Shown piece by piece: positions 22,258-32,260 of a stretch of DNA of 64,000 nucleotides (positions are counted from its first letter, which is position 1; every line of letters starts with the position of its first letter). Made by a program: the position numbers and the translations under genes. The notes beneath the pieces were generated by a model that did not search any database, was not told the DNA's origin, and saw nothing but the letters and a program-made list of their open reading frames with translations. This DNA is from Brachycybe producta (lineage: Eukaryota > Arthropoda > Diplopoda > Playtdesmida > Andrognathidae): the NCBI GenBank assembly GCA_036925085.1, contig JAUPFP010000105.1, forward strand, positions 124,001 to 188,000. The letters are read 5' to 3'.

Positions 22258-23974
22258 ATGGATAAATCAAATAACTTGGTACCACTTGCCTCTACCTCAT
22301 ATGTTGATGAGGTAGAGAAGGACTCCTCTCTTGTGGAAGGGTCGGGGGCCGTTCCCCATAGAACGGATAATGATGATGAGTGTGAACTGGTGATAGAAAT
22401 ACCAAGTAATTTGGAAAGCCAATTCAAGGCAGAATGGGACAAAACTATCGTCCCTAGAATCACAAAAGAAGCTGACAAGTACATAAAAGAATATTGTCAG
22501 TTGAATACTGGTGCCAGCCAAGGTCGGAAATTAAGAATAAAAGACGCCTTTATAAAAGACATGGAGCGTCAGGCCAAAAAAGAGTTGCTTGAAAAGTTAA
22601 TTAGTCGGACAAGACTAAATGAAACTACTGGTAGGACACGTTCCTCCAGCGCAGGCAGCACTAGTGGGTGTGGCCTGTGGGTCGTTAGCGAAAAAGACCA
22701 AGAAGAAATACGTTCAAACGCAAAGAGAAGACGAACAGACCTGCAAAGGCAGGTGTCACCAAGTGAAAAAGGAAATACTACAACCGAGATAAGCCAAGAG
22801 CAAGACATGTTCAGCAAAGATCATATTGCATTACTGAAGAACATGTATGATCAAGTTGGAGCAATTAAAACGGCTGTTAGTCGTGAAAATAACAGCAAGA
22901 TTCAATTTAACAAAATGGAACAGAAATTGGTCTACGATAGTTTGGAGGAAATCGTAAAAATATTCTCCATAATGAACGAACGAAACCACGACTTGGAAAT
23001 CTCACTACTTAAAGGGCTTATTAGACAAAAAGGAACAGTATCAGACGTGGAACCAAAAATGGATATGGAAACCGAAAATATGGAAACGAGTCTCTCTATC
23101 CTCAAAAAGAAAAGAAAGCCAAGCCACAAAGAAATAAATACATCGTTGGCTACTAAAGACACCAACCTTCGCACTAACACATATGCGCAAGTGGCAAGGA
23201 AAACGCAACCAAGCAAAGCATCAAACGAGAATATTATTCTTGTCAAATGCAAAGAGAACGAGATGTCGCCACGGCGCATGCGGAATACATTACAGTCTAA
23301 AATCTCAATTGATGACATCGGAGGAAGCCTGAAAAATGTGCGTGAAGGGAGAAATGGTGTACTAGTGCTTGAGGCTCACGGTGAAGTGCAAAGAAATCGA
23401 TTGATTGAGAAACTTAAGGATATGAGAAATTTCTCATACGATCGGCCAAAACAAAGATTGCCTAAGATTATAATTACTGGTGTGGATAAAGACAAGAGTA
23501 CAGCCACACTAATCGATGAAATAGTGAGTTATAACGATGAACTTAAAACCATGATTGGAGAGGAGAAAGTATTCCGAGAAGGACTCGACTGGGTTGCTGA
23601 TAGGCAGTGTAGGAATACTGCAAAGAAAAACGTTCTGTTACGAGTCTCCACAAAAGTTTACAAGGCCATGAGCTCAAACTGGAAGCTAAACCTGGGATGG
23701 CAAAGACACAGACTTGAGGAATGGGTAGATGTGACCCAATGGCCTCAAATGCAACGAACTTGGACACAAGGCGATGGATTGCAAGAAGGCAGTGGAAAGC
23801 TGCATTGCCTGTGGAGAAGATCATAAGGTGAAGGATTGCAAGAGTACCAAAATAGAATGCATAAACTGCAAGAAGAAAGGGATACTGGAGAGAAGCCACA
23901 CTTCAAGAGACAAAAAGTGTCCGATCTATTTGAAAGCCTGGGACAGTTCATGGTCGCAGATCGATCATGGATAA
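22258..23974 (+). CDS. LINE 1 ORF1: nucleic-acid-binding protein with CCHC knuckles (one frameshift)
   Basis: ORF1 of non-LTR elements coats the RNA and shields it during reverse transcription. The first 494 or so codons (22258 to about 23741) are hydrophilic and charged, with a KRRR-type basic patch and Ser-rich stretches. Around 23741-23744 (CAATGGCCTC) the reading shifts by one base. Beyond it the frame reads C-x2-C-x4-H-x4-C, then C-x2-C-x3-H-x4-C, then a third cysteine-rich finger, and stops at 23974. An extra G in that G-pair would explain the shift. The stop overlaps the ORF2 start in ATGGATAA, so ORF2 is probably made by reinitiation or coupling. Confidence 0.8.
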
Positions 23975-26900
23975 GATCACCTTTATGCAAATCAACCTGG
24001 GGAAAGGGGCAGCCGCTGAAGACTGTCTGGAAAGGTCCAGCAGAGATGCAGATTTCGTATGCATCCAAGAGCCTAACCCACAGATAATTCATAAGAATAA
24101 GCTGTTGGGTGGTGAACTATGCAGATACGAGGGCAACGTAAAGTCCATAATAGTAACTAGAAAAGGAGCCAAAGTTACTTCCCTCAGAAGTTACATGTCA
24201 CCAAATCTGGCCGTGTTGCTGGTCGAGCGCCAAACGTCGGCCTTCATTATAGCTAATGTCTATGCTGAGCCAAACTGTGACTTTGAGAGCATGCTGATAA
24301 AATTGAGAATGCTGCTCACGCAAAGGAGAGAACCACTAATTCTAGTTGGTGACTTTAATGCTAAGCACCCTGTTTGGGGTTCGCACGAGGCTAACCCAAG
24401 AGGGTCAAGCCCACTCGAGTTTATTCTGTCCCAGAGACTGAAAATTAATAATGACTGCAGGCAAGGCCCAACATTTATTTCCACCAACGGAATTAGTTGG
24501 ATTGATCTCACACTCACCAGAGATATTGAAGTCGACAAATGGGAGATCTTGAGCTCTGAGACTTTAAGCGACCACAGATACATTAAGTTCACAATCATGG
24601 CGCAGGCAAACCAAAACAGGGTTAAGCCAAAATTTAACTGGAAAAAGACAAACTGGAGTATCTTCAGTGCTGAAATAGACCAAGCAGTCATTGGACTGCC
24701 TAATAACGATGCTCAAGTCGAGTCCAAAAAATTTAATAATGCCTGTGAACTTGCCTGTTTCAAAGCAATGCCGCTGATTAAAAAGCCTACCTCTGCCAAA
24801 ACTAATAAATGGTGGACTATAGAACTAGACCAAATAAGGAAAGACACTCGGATAGCAAGGACGAGATTTCAGAGAGAACGACAACGAAACCAAAGAGATG
24901 AACTACATGCGGCATATAAAGCTAAAAGACGTGCTTTTAAGCGTGAGATATTGAAAGCCAAAGCCCAATCATGGAAAAGATTCTGCGAGGAAGCATCAAC
25001 AAAGGACCCATTCAGTCTTCCTTATAAAATACTTGCAGGAAAGACGAGGCCTAGCGAATCATTTCCTACGCTAGAAAAAGTTGATGGAACATGGACAAAC
25101 AATGAAAAGGACACGATGCTATGGTTGCTGAGCGAATACTTCCCGCAAGACCGACCTGAACTCGACTCGGAGGAGCAGCAGAAAATGAGAGTGGAGAATA
25201 TGGAAGAATATATCCCTAATGTGGTAGACGACCCTCCCTTCTGTGAAGGAGAACTGGAATTGGCTGTGAGTGAGATACAGGTCTCGAAAGCACCTGGAAA
25301 CGATGGGATTCCGCCTGCAGTCCTGAAACACCTTCTTAAAACTGGAGAGCATCACCTTTGTAAGCTCTATAATAAATGCCTTTCAGAGGGGCAATTTCCA
25401 AGAATCTGGAAAGAGGCCAAAGTGGTCTGGATCGAGAAAAGCTGTACCAAAACATATCGTCCAATATGTCTACTACCTGTAATAGGGAAGCTGTTAGACA
25501 AACTCTGTGCAAAAAGGCTTTCCTTCTTCCTGGAAAAGAACGGCCTCTTATCAAATGAGCAATATGGATTTAGAGAGGACAAGAGCACAGTCATGGCAAT
25601 TGAAGCGCTACAAACATGTATCGCAACTTTGAAATCGCAAAAGAAACGCGCGCTAGTTATATCTTTAGATATAAAGAATGCATTCAACTCAGCATGGTAT
25701 CCACAAATTCTGCTGTGTCTGAAAAAGATGAAATGCCCAAGCAATCTGGTATCAGTCATAGCCTCTTTCCTTGAGGAGAGAGTTGCGGCTTCTGGACCAG
25801 CAAGTATTAATATGACAAGAGGGTGCCCACAAGGCTCATGTTTAGGGCCTATACTATGGCTGGTCCTTATGGAGACATTCTTCATAAACATAAAAACTAA
25901 ACTTGGACAAGACGATGCTGTTCAAGCATTTGCTGACGATGTAATAATTATCGTAACTGGGAAATCTGTGAAAGTCATAGAAGAAAAAGTTAATCCAATT
26001 CTGGAAAGTTGCTCCCTATGGGCAGAAAAGTCTAAGTTGCAGTTTTCAACTCTCAAAACCACGGCCCTGTTCTTCCCAGCCAGTAACATATTACGACGTC
26101 CCAAAGTTTCATTTGAAGGACGGCAAATCAAACTTGAATCTAAAATGAAATACCTAGGACTTTGGATCGACCCTAAGTGGCAATGGCTCTGCCATATCAA
26201 GGGTGTTGCGGAAAAATCGATGGGTTTAGCTTCGAGACTCTTCTATATCTGCGGCAGTGAGTGGGGAATGAGACCCAAAACACTACGGGACGTATACCTC
26301 AGATGCGTGGAGCCAATGATTATGTATGGCTCCGAAATCTGGGGAGTAAGAGGCAGAGATACGAGAGTCATCGCAAGACTCGACGCAACTCAAAGACCGT
26401 TCCTAAGAGCCATTTGTAAGGCGTACAGGACTACCTCGAACAAGGCTCTGCAGGTCATAACGAACTGCCCTCCGCTGTGGTTGAAAGCTGAACGTAACCA
26501 TACGGGTTGGAAAATGAAGAGTCAGTACGCCGATAGGATGGAAACCCCTATGCCCATGAGGGACAGAGATCACCCGGGCCACGGCAAGGTGTATAAGATT
26601 GAAGAGTTCGAAGAGAGAGACGAGAAGAGCCACAACCTTCAAGCATATACAGACGGATCGAAACTGGATGGAAAAGTTGGCGCTGCTATGGTCCTTGTAG
26701 ACCGTCAAAAAGTAATCCGCAAATGGAAAGGAAGGTTACCTGACGTATCAACGGTATACCAGGCCGAGCTGTATGCCATTAACGTGGCAGCAACACATAT
26801 TCTGCAGTTGGACATAGAAGGAAAGGAAATCTCTCTAATGGTCGACTCTAAATCAGCTCTCCAAGCGGTGGCCAAAGGGGATAAAAAGAACAGCAATGCC

Positions 26901-27485
26901 TGCAGGGCAAACAAAAATATTAGTAAGATTGTTGAGAGAGGTGGGAAAATAACGCTAAAATGGATAAAGGCACATGCAGGATGGAAGTGGAACGAATACG
27001 TGGATAAAGTAGCAAAACTTGCAACCAAGAACGTCACTCATCTGCAAGAGAAGACACCGCAACGCTGGATTACTCGACAACTGGAGAAAACTGCAACTGA
27101 ATTGTGGCAGCAAGACTGGGATCAGTCAATAAAAGGCCGAGAAACTTATAGATGGATCCGAACAATAAATGTAAAAAGGCAGCCTATGTCTGGGAAGATA
27201 GTCCAGATGATCACCGGACATGGAGACTTTAATAGATACAAAAGACGGTTTAATCTTGGAGACAATGAAACCAATGGCATGTGCGACTGCGGACAGGAGG
27301 AGGATTCGATCGATCATGTACTCTGGAGATGTAGGACGGCACATGTCATAGAAGCCAGAAATAAGCTACAGATGGCAACAAACCAGGCCAACCTTGGATG
27401 GCCTTGTGAAGTGGAAAAACTTTTAATCAACGAACTAATTGAGCATTTTAAGATTTTCTGCAGAGAAATCTTTGAAGAAGAATAA
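23967..27485 (+). CDS. LINE 1 ORF2: endonuclease, reverse transcriptase, RNase H
   Basis: An uninterrupted 1172-codon frame. Residues 1-215 form an APE-type endonuclease (QINLGKG near residue 8, IQEP near 35, GDFNAKHPVWGS near 125, SDHRYIKF near 200). The reverse transcriptase spans about 425-720, with LDIKNAFNSAW (about 567), GCPQGSCLGPILW (about 615) and the catalytic FADD (about 655). RNase H spans about 890-1010, starting AYTDGSK, with the Glu in YQAELYA and Asp in MVDSKSA. The C-terminus has CDCGQEEDSIDHVLWRC, typical of the group. With all catalytic motifs present and no stop, this frame looks intact; activity of the element is limited by the ORF1 shift. Confidence 0.92.
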   Translation: MDKITFMQINLGKGAAAEDCLERSSRDADFVCIQEPNPQIIHKNKLLGGELCRYEGNVKSIIVTRKGAKVTSLRSYMSPNLAVLLVERQTSAFIIANVYAEPNCDFESMLIKLRMLLTQRREPLILVGDFNAKHPVWGSHEANPRGSSPLEFILSQRLKINNDCRQGPTFISTNGISWIDLTLTRDIEVDKWEILSSETLSDHRYIKFTIMAQANQNRVKPKFNWKKTNWSIFSAEIDQAVIGLPNNDAQVESKKFNNACELACFKAMPLIKKPTSAKTNKWWTIELDQIRKDTRIARTRFQRERQRNQRDELHAAYKAKRRAFKREILKAKAQSWKRFCEEASTKDPFSLPYKILAGKTRPSESFPTLEKVDGTWTNNEKDTMLWLLSEYFPQDRPELDSEEQQKMRVENMEEYIPNVVDDPPFCEGELELAVSEIQVSKAPGNDGIPPAVLKHLLKTGEHHLCKLYNKCLSEGQFPRIWKEAKVVWIEKSCTKTYRPICLLPVIGKLLDKLCAKRLSFFLEKNGLLSNEQYGFREDKSTVMAIEALQTCIATLKSQKKRALVISLDIKNAFNSAWYPQILLCLKKMKCPSNLVSVIASFLEERVAASGPASINMTRGCPQGSCLGPILWLVLMETFFINIKTKLGQDDAVQAFADDVIIIVTGKSVKVIEEKVNPILESCSLWAEKSKLQFSTLKTTALFFPASNILRRPKVSFEGRQIKLESKMKYLGLWIDPKWQWLCHIKGVAEKSMGLASRLFYICGSEWGMRPKTLRDVYLRCVEPMIMYGSEIWGVRGRDTRVIARLDATQRPFLRAICKAYRTTSNKALQVITNCPPLWLKAERNHTGWKMKSQYADRMETPMPMRDRDHPGHGKVYKIEEFEERDEKSHNLQAYTDGSKLDGKVGAAMVLVDRQKVIRKWKGRLPDVSTVYQAELYAINVAATHILQLDIEGKEISLMVDSKSALQAVAKGDKKNSNACRANKNISKIVERGGKITLKWIKAHAGWKWNEYVDKVAKLATKNVTHLQEKTPQRWITRQLEKTATELWQQDWDQSIKGRETYRWIRTINVKRQPMSGKIVQMITGHGDFNRYKRRFNLGDNETNGMCDCGQEEDSIDHVLWRCRTAHVIEARNKLQMATNQANLGWPCEVEKLLINELIEHFKIFCREIFEEE

Positions 27486-27671
27486 CAATAAAGTTAAAAG
27501 ACTTTGGGTTTTTGAGCATTAGCTTTTCCCAAATAAAAGAGGGTCTTCTTAGGGGTTCGCCACTGGGCGGGTCCAGGCTGAGCCTCCCGGACCTGTTGGT
27601 GCAGCTAGCAAGATAGTATGGTGTGTAGTAGCCCTTATACCCTGTTGGGTGGGTGGGGCGTAGATTTATTC

Positions 27672-27686
27672 CTGTCTTTACTTGCC
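27672..27686 (+). repeat. Target-site duplication of LINE 1 (right copy)
   Basis: Second identical CTGTCTTTACTTGCC. It marks the exact 3' boundary of the LINE at 27671 and the return to Helitron sequence. Confidence 0.85.
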
Positions 27687-27788
27687 TGTCCTTACTATTG
27701 TTTGGATTCTTGGATCGGGAGAGTGCAACATAAAGTTGACCATGAGAAAAAAGCAGTTCATTTAAATTTCAATCTGATTAAGTTTTTG

Positions 27789-28330
27789 TCCTAAAACAAT
27801 TTACCCTAAAGAAACATTTGCCCTAAAGGGACATTTGCCCTAAAGGGACATTTGCCCTAAAGGGACATTTGCCCTAAAGGGACATTTGCCCTAAAGGGAC
27901 ATTTGCCCTAAAGGGACATTTGCCCTGAAGGGACATTTGCCCTAAAGGGACATTTGCCCTAAAGGGACATTTGCCCTAAAGGGACATTTGCCCTAAAAAG
28001 ATGTTCCCCTAATGAGTAGTCTAAATATACAGTAATTGGTTTTAGGGCATATGTTCTTTGAGGGCAAATAGTTTTAGGGCAAGTGTTCTTTGAGGGCAAA
28101 TGTTTTTAAGGGCAAGTGGTTTTAGGGCAAGTTGTTTTAGAGCAAATGTTCTATTAGAGTAAATAGTTTTAGGGTAAATGGTTTTAGGGCAAGTGTTCCT
28201 TGAGGGCAAATAGTTTTAGGGCAAATGGTTTTAGGGCAAATAGTTTTAGGGCAAATGGTTTTAGGGCAAATGTTCTATTAGGGTAAATGGTTTTAAGGAA
28301 AATGTTCCATTAGGGTTAATTGTTTTTATG
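27789..28330. repeat. 17-bp TTTGCCCTAAAGGGACA minisatellite with inverted half
   Basis: From 27789 to about 28015 the unit TTTGCCCTAAAGGGACA recurs about 13 times with few changes. From about 28035 to 28330 the motif runs in the opposite sense (TTTTAGGGCAAATG), about 17 looser copies. The whole is an inverted arrangement of one motif. A degenerate relative is at 5028-5183. Confidence 0.9.
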
Positions 28331-28740
28331 GCACAATTGCCTGTGATAAACTGTAGTTTAATTTTGCTACTATTATCCCCTCCCCTTTTTATATTTGAAA
28401 TAGAAAATGTGTTTTTCATTTTCTCTGGTGTGCGCATGCGCGTCGTTTTTTTTTTTACTGATTTCATTTCAATTTCAGTCACTCCCTCCCACTTTTCCTC
28501 CCTCCACGTTTCTCTCTCGCCCCCCCCTCTACACTTTCCATCCAACCTTTCCCCCTCTCCAATTTAATATCATGGGGTTCTTGGATGGGAAGGGTGCAAC
28601 ATATAGTTGACCTTGAGAAAAAAAAAGCTGTTCATTTCTTCATTTATTTAAATTTATATAAATTCCGATGTGCTTCAATGGTTGTACAGCGTTATTTCAG
28701 ACAGAAAGACAGACAGATAAACAGATACACAGACCTGGGA

Positions 28741-29446
28741 TATTATATATATAATAATAATAATAATGTTTTTGTTGAGACCAAATTCTTTGACCCAATT
28801 TAATTCAACGTTTTTTAATACTCACCCTCCCCTTCACCTTAACCTTCAACACGTCACCCCTTTGTTTAAAGGAATGCGGATCTTGTACCATTTGACCAAA
28901 AACGAAATAAAAAATATTCATTCTGTTTTGTGACTTACTTGAAGCAAGGGTCTTCTTTTAATGTAAAATTCAACAGTTTTCAACATTAAAATTGCATAAC
29001 CTCGAATGCTATTTTGCTATTTTGGCGCCCCCAGAGACGGCGCCCGGGGCGCTTGCCCCCCTAGCTACGCTTCTGCTACTGTGTGCAAATCTATAAGGTT
29101 GAGAAGAGAGGAAGCAAATTATGTCATATATGCTTGCTGTTGGTGGGGAATTTCAGCAGATGTAATGCCGACTTAGTGCCCACTACACACGAGACAATGT
29201 GTCGTCACTTTATGTGATCATGCAGTGGTGTACATGGTCTGGCATCACAGGGACTACAATTAAAAACAATAGAATGCCGTCAGTGCATTCCGCTGTTATG
29301 ACACTAATGACCAAATTAAAAAGGCGTTGTTCTGACACTCGTGGCTGAACACGAACACGCACTGAAAATGACCGAGCTGATGCTCCCTTTCGCCTATGGT
29401 AACTTTATTCATACAAAAATTATGCACACTCTCATTTCTTAAGCAT
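28741..29446. other. hAT right-hand remnant and left flank of unit B
   Basis: 28741-29075 is the right part of the hAT element: AT-rich, no coding frame recognised, ending in the GGCGCC-rich terminus. From 29084 the sequence continues the pre-insertion host DNA. The block 29270-29365 (with ACACTCGTGGCTGAACACGA) is repeated at 35725-35843 upstream of gene B, and homology to unit A begins near 29370. Confidence 0.5.
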
Positions 29447-29449
29447 TTA

Positions 29450-29795
29450 AGCCCCGTTTTCACTATCACCGTGCAGATAACATGATAGTCACTATCGCAC
29501 TGTTGCGATAGCACTATCACGTCTGACTAGATAGTTGATAGTACTGTCGCAATAGTAATAGTTGTTGTGTGACCGCCTGTAGGGAAATATCCACTTTGTA
29601 GGGAAATTTGGCTTCTGGAGAGAGATGCAACACTGTTGTTGACTCAATGATATCTGTGAAGTAGACGTCACACTGTCATGACAGAACTATAACGTTACTT
29701 CAAGACGTGTAGACAGTTGCGATCGTGAGAGTGAACTATCGCAACTTTCATGACAGCTACTCTCATGAAAGAACTATCGCCGTAAAAACGAGGCT
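29450..29795. mobile_element. Harbinger-like MITE in the 3' flank of gene B
   Basis: The ends AGCCCCGTTTTCAC and GTAAAAACGAGGCT are inverted and flanked by TTA. The matching sites in A (near 16323) and C (near 37664) read GAGCACTTACTCCGC with a single TTA. The MITE therefore entered B after it separated from A/C. The interior is rich in CTATCGC and CATGACA motifs. Confidence 0.88.
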
Positions 29796-29964
29796 TTACT
29801 CCGCTTCTTGTAAAGTAGCTGATCAACGTTTATTAATACAACCCACTAAGAACAAAACAATCTTTAAATTTATTCCAAAAGTTGCTTTCAGAAATTCAGA
29901 CCAACAGACTATACCAGAAAATGGCACATATTTTTATACAAGAATTCAGTTATAATTGCGATAT

Positions 29965-29970
29965 TTTATT
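29965..29970 (-). terminator. Poly(A) signal of gene B
   Basis: AATAAA on the minus strand, about 72 nt past the stop, at the same relative place as in A and C. Confidence 0.75.
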
Positions 29971-30041
29971 TCCATAATTTCATAGAAACTCAGTACATAC
30001 TGAATAGACAGAAATAGAACAGTGGATAGTAAAGTTGTAAA

Positions 30042-30245
30042 CTAACCATTCTTAGAAAAACATTCAAATTTAAAAGGGCCACTATTAGTTGGCAAACATT
30101 CCTCATCAGGTGTACAGCAATCCAAAGCACAAAATGTATCCTCAGTTGGACACGCAAAGTCATCACCACCCTGACACATGCCTAAGCTAAGCATGCTTAG
30201 CAGTAGTAGTAGTAGTAGTCCAAATAAGAACCTTTTATCAACCAT
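30042..30245 (-). CDS. Secreted six-cysteine peptide B
   Basis: Encodes 67 aa from the ATG at 30245, which follows the acceptor TATCCATAG/TTGCG at 30264. The signal peptide is two leucines longer than in A, owing to an expanded CTA run (plus strand GTA repeats at 30200-30220). The mature part after the predicted cut before Gln is 43 aa with the same spacing C-x6-C-x3-CC-x5-C-x11-C. It differs from A at many positions between cysteines (for example ALD for DYD, TPDEE for APNEE) yet shares the end PFKFEC, and its last 36 coding nucleotides differ from A at one base. The C-terminus is SKNG. The intron is about 5 kb and carries a CR1-like LINE. Function unknown, as for A. Confidence 0.8.
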   Translation of the reverse strand: MVDKRFLFGLLLLLLLSMLSLGMCQGGDDFACPTEDTFCALDCCTPDEECLPTNSGPFKFECFSKNG

Positions 30246-31351
30246 TTTAAATAGGAAACGCAACTATGGATAAAATACATTGTTTTAGAAACCTAAATTA
30301 ATTTCAAATAAATCTTTGTTAAAAAAATAAAATCAAAATTAAGGATATTGAAAAGTGCCACAAACGTCATGCAATGGGGCGATATAGGGGACATCATTAA
30401 TAATATTTCGACTGTCTTAATTAAAATATAAAAGGTGATGAATTCATGATGACTCATGAATAAGAAAACAAAATTAACTTCAATAATCTGTCCAATTAAA
30501 TCTTTTATGGCAATTTTTGATGATATATGTAATTTTGGGAAGAATAAACAACATGGAAAATGTTTTTGTTTTTCAGAAACAACATTAATATGAAATACAA
30601 ATAGTTTAATATACGTTTTACTTTTAAACGTATTAAACGTTTAAACGTATTCCAGGCTTAATAAAGACATTATATTATTACAGCAATTTAATGAAAATTC
30701 CTTAGATAATTTCACCATAGTAAACTGATATTATTCAACAGCTAAAATTTTCACAATTTAATAATTTTCATCTAGTGGAAAAAAGAGCCTTATGATCATA
30801 TATTCTATTATAAAAGTTATATGCAGTTTGAAATGATAACCACAATTAGTTATTAGTAAAACAAGTGTGGTTAGATTAACCAAGGTTGAATTATAATGCA
30901 ATACTTTTAACTCAACTGCATAGACGCAATATGATTAACCACATAACTGCAGGCGGGAAGATCACTCAATGTTTTTAACTCAAAAAAGGGTGACAACATA
31001 AGAGAAAGTGACACGAAATCATTAAATGTTTTAAAAATTGCAACCAATCAAAGTGAATTTTCTTGCTTGACGTCAGGTTAACTATATCCACGGTGATGTA
31101 AAGGTAGTTAATTTTTATAAAGGGAACGAGGTATAAAAAGCTGAACAGGCCCACTGGCCCACCTCGATCTCTGCATCTAATCTACTACCTGATAGATAGT
31201 TTGAATTTCATAGGGGAAGGACGTGTCTTTTTTTGCTCTGTCCTCTCAGTCAAAAATTAGTTTTGAATATTATTTTTTCTTTCTTGTTTGTATGGCCTAA
31301 TTTTAATTTTAAGCCATTTAACTAGTTATTTTGATATTGTGCTCCACTTTA

Positions 31352-32260
31352 ATGGATAAGCAAGCTATTGGAGATGAAATCAAAGTGATTTTGGGCTCCA
31401 TTTTCAAGAAAAAAACTTCTACTGTGGACCAGAGAGATCGTTTGTTTGCTCTTATTGACCTGTTGACCTCTGCTGAAGAACGTCTGGAATGTGCTGATTG
31501 CAATTCCCAGGAGGAACCCACACCTCAATTGGATAGAAGTATTTCTGCTATCACATTGGATTCTTTGGACTCTCGTATTTCCAGTTTGGTGCAAGTCATT
31601 AATAATTTGGCCACTAGTACAAATACAAGATTGGCAAGTCTTGAAGGCCATACCAAGGCCATCAGCTGTTCAAACCCTGTGTCTTCCCCCTCTATTCTTC
31701 AGTCCTGCTCCAGTGGAACAGCACTTACTACTGGTCCTGGTACATCTTTGACGTGGGCCTCAGTGGCTAAAAAGGGTTTGGCCCCTTTGGATGTCCCTGC
31801 AACCTCGAAGTCTCTACAAGTTAAAGATAAAGCTCCTAGGGGCAGGAACAAAGACCAACCTGTGTATCAAGAAAAGAAGAAATCTCGAGGCACTAAGATT
31901 ATTGGTAGTAGGGTTGACGTCGCATCCCTGCAAGGAAAATCCCAGCGGTTAAGGCTTTTTGTTAGTGGGTGCATTCCCACAACTTCCCCATCGGTGCTAC
32001 GTTCCTATCTGGAAGAGAATGATGTTGCAGTTTTGGATGTCAAACAAACATCTCGTCCTGGAAGCTATGCTGCATCGTTTTTTATCTCAATTGATAGCAA
32101 GTCTAAGCCATTGGTTGTGGATGATAAGTTTTGGCCAAAAGACATTTCCATTCGTGAATGGAAGGGTCCTGATCCCCATCCAAATGTTACTTGCAACTTG
32201 GATGCTTCTAATTTTGCTGGGTCAGTCATTCCCCCTGATGCTGGGGGGATTCTGGCCTAA
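31352..32260 (+). CDS. CR1-like LINE ORF1
   Basis: 302 codons from the ATG at 31352 (MDKQAIGDE). The N-terminal third contains heptad-like leucines (LDSRISSLVQVINNL), probably a coiled coil for trimer formation. The middle is Ser/Pro/Lys-rich and basic (KDKAPRGRNKDQ). The last third (from about residue 195, RLRLFVSGCIP, then SIREWKGP) resembles the RRM-like or C-terminal RNA-binding fold of LINE ORF1 proteins. No zinc knuckle is seen. The frame is intact and its end overlaps the start of ORF2 by about 23 nt. Confidence 0.65.
   Translation: MDKQAIGDEIKVILGSIFKKKTSTVDQRDRLFALIDLLTSAEERLECADCNSQEEPTPQLDRSISAITLDSLDSRISSLVQVINNLATSTNTRLASLEGHTKAISCSNPVSSPSILQSCSSGTALTTGPGTSLTWASVAKKGLAPLDVPATSKSLQVKDKAPRGRNKDQPVYQEKKKSRGTKIIGSRVDVASLQGKSQRLRLFVSGCIPTTSPSVLRSYLEENDVAVLDVKQTSRPGSYAASFFISIDSKSKPLVVDDKFWPKDISIREWKGPDPHPNVTCNLDASNFAGSVIPPDAGGILA

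Larger units (their letters stand above)
21456..27671 (+). mobile_element. LINE of the I/R1/LOA group with RNase H, near full length
   Basis: The 6.2 kb element has a 5' UTR of about 800 bp, ORF1 with zinc knuckles, ORF2 with endonuclease, reverse transcriptase and RNase H, and a short 3' UTR ending GTAGATTTATTC without a poly(A) tail. An RNase H domain downstream of the RT and a terminal C-x-C-x7-H-x4-C motif place it in the I superfamily (I, R1, LOA and allies); CR1/Jockey elements lack that RNase H. The exact clade would need a tree. The 15-bp target duplication is perfect. GC content is visibly higher than the surroundings. Confidence 0.9.
21093..28740 (-). mobile_element. Helitron (non-autonomous), enlarged by a LINE insertion
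   Basis: On the minus strand it begins TCCCAGGTCTGTG (28740) and ends with the 18-bp hairpin CCCGTCATTTATGACGGG, a 12-nt gap and CTAG (21093). It is inserted between A and T, the rule for Helitrons. About 1.4 kb remains after subtracting the LINE; it holds a 51-bp duplication, a 17-bp minisatellite and pyrimidine-rich sequence. A block with GTGCAACATA and AGTTGACC occurs twice (about 27725 and 28590), which suggests one copy has merged with another. No Rep/helicase gene is present. Confidence 0.8.
20188..29075. mobile_element. hAT element, the outer layer of a three-level nest
   Basis: The left end CAGTGGCGTAGATAG (20188) and right end CTAGCTACGCTTCTG (29075) are inverted copies. The flanking 8-mers CCACCGTG (20180-20187) and CTACTGTG (29076-29083) differ by two transitions and fit a hAT duplication. 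Without the insert the element is about 1.2 kb and keeps only part of a transposase. Both ends carry the GGCGCCC/GGGCGC motif typical of ZMYM1-type hAT elements. The Helitron at 21093-28740 is inserted within it. Confidence 0.8.

Noticed and set aside
21699-27344. Minus-strand frames across LINE 1
   Set aside because: They are shadows of the plus-strand ORF1 and ORF2, which carry all family motifs.
31959-32237. Frame before the LINE endonuclease as an extra N-terminal domain
   Set aside because: It overlaps ORF1 in another frame and shows no LINE motif; ORF2 fits better from the ATG at 32238.
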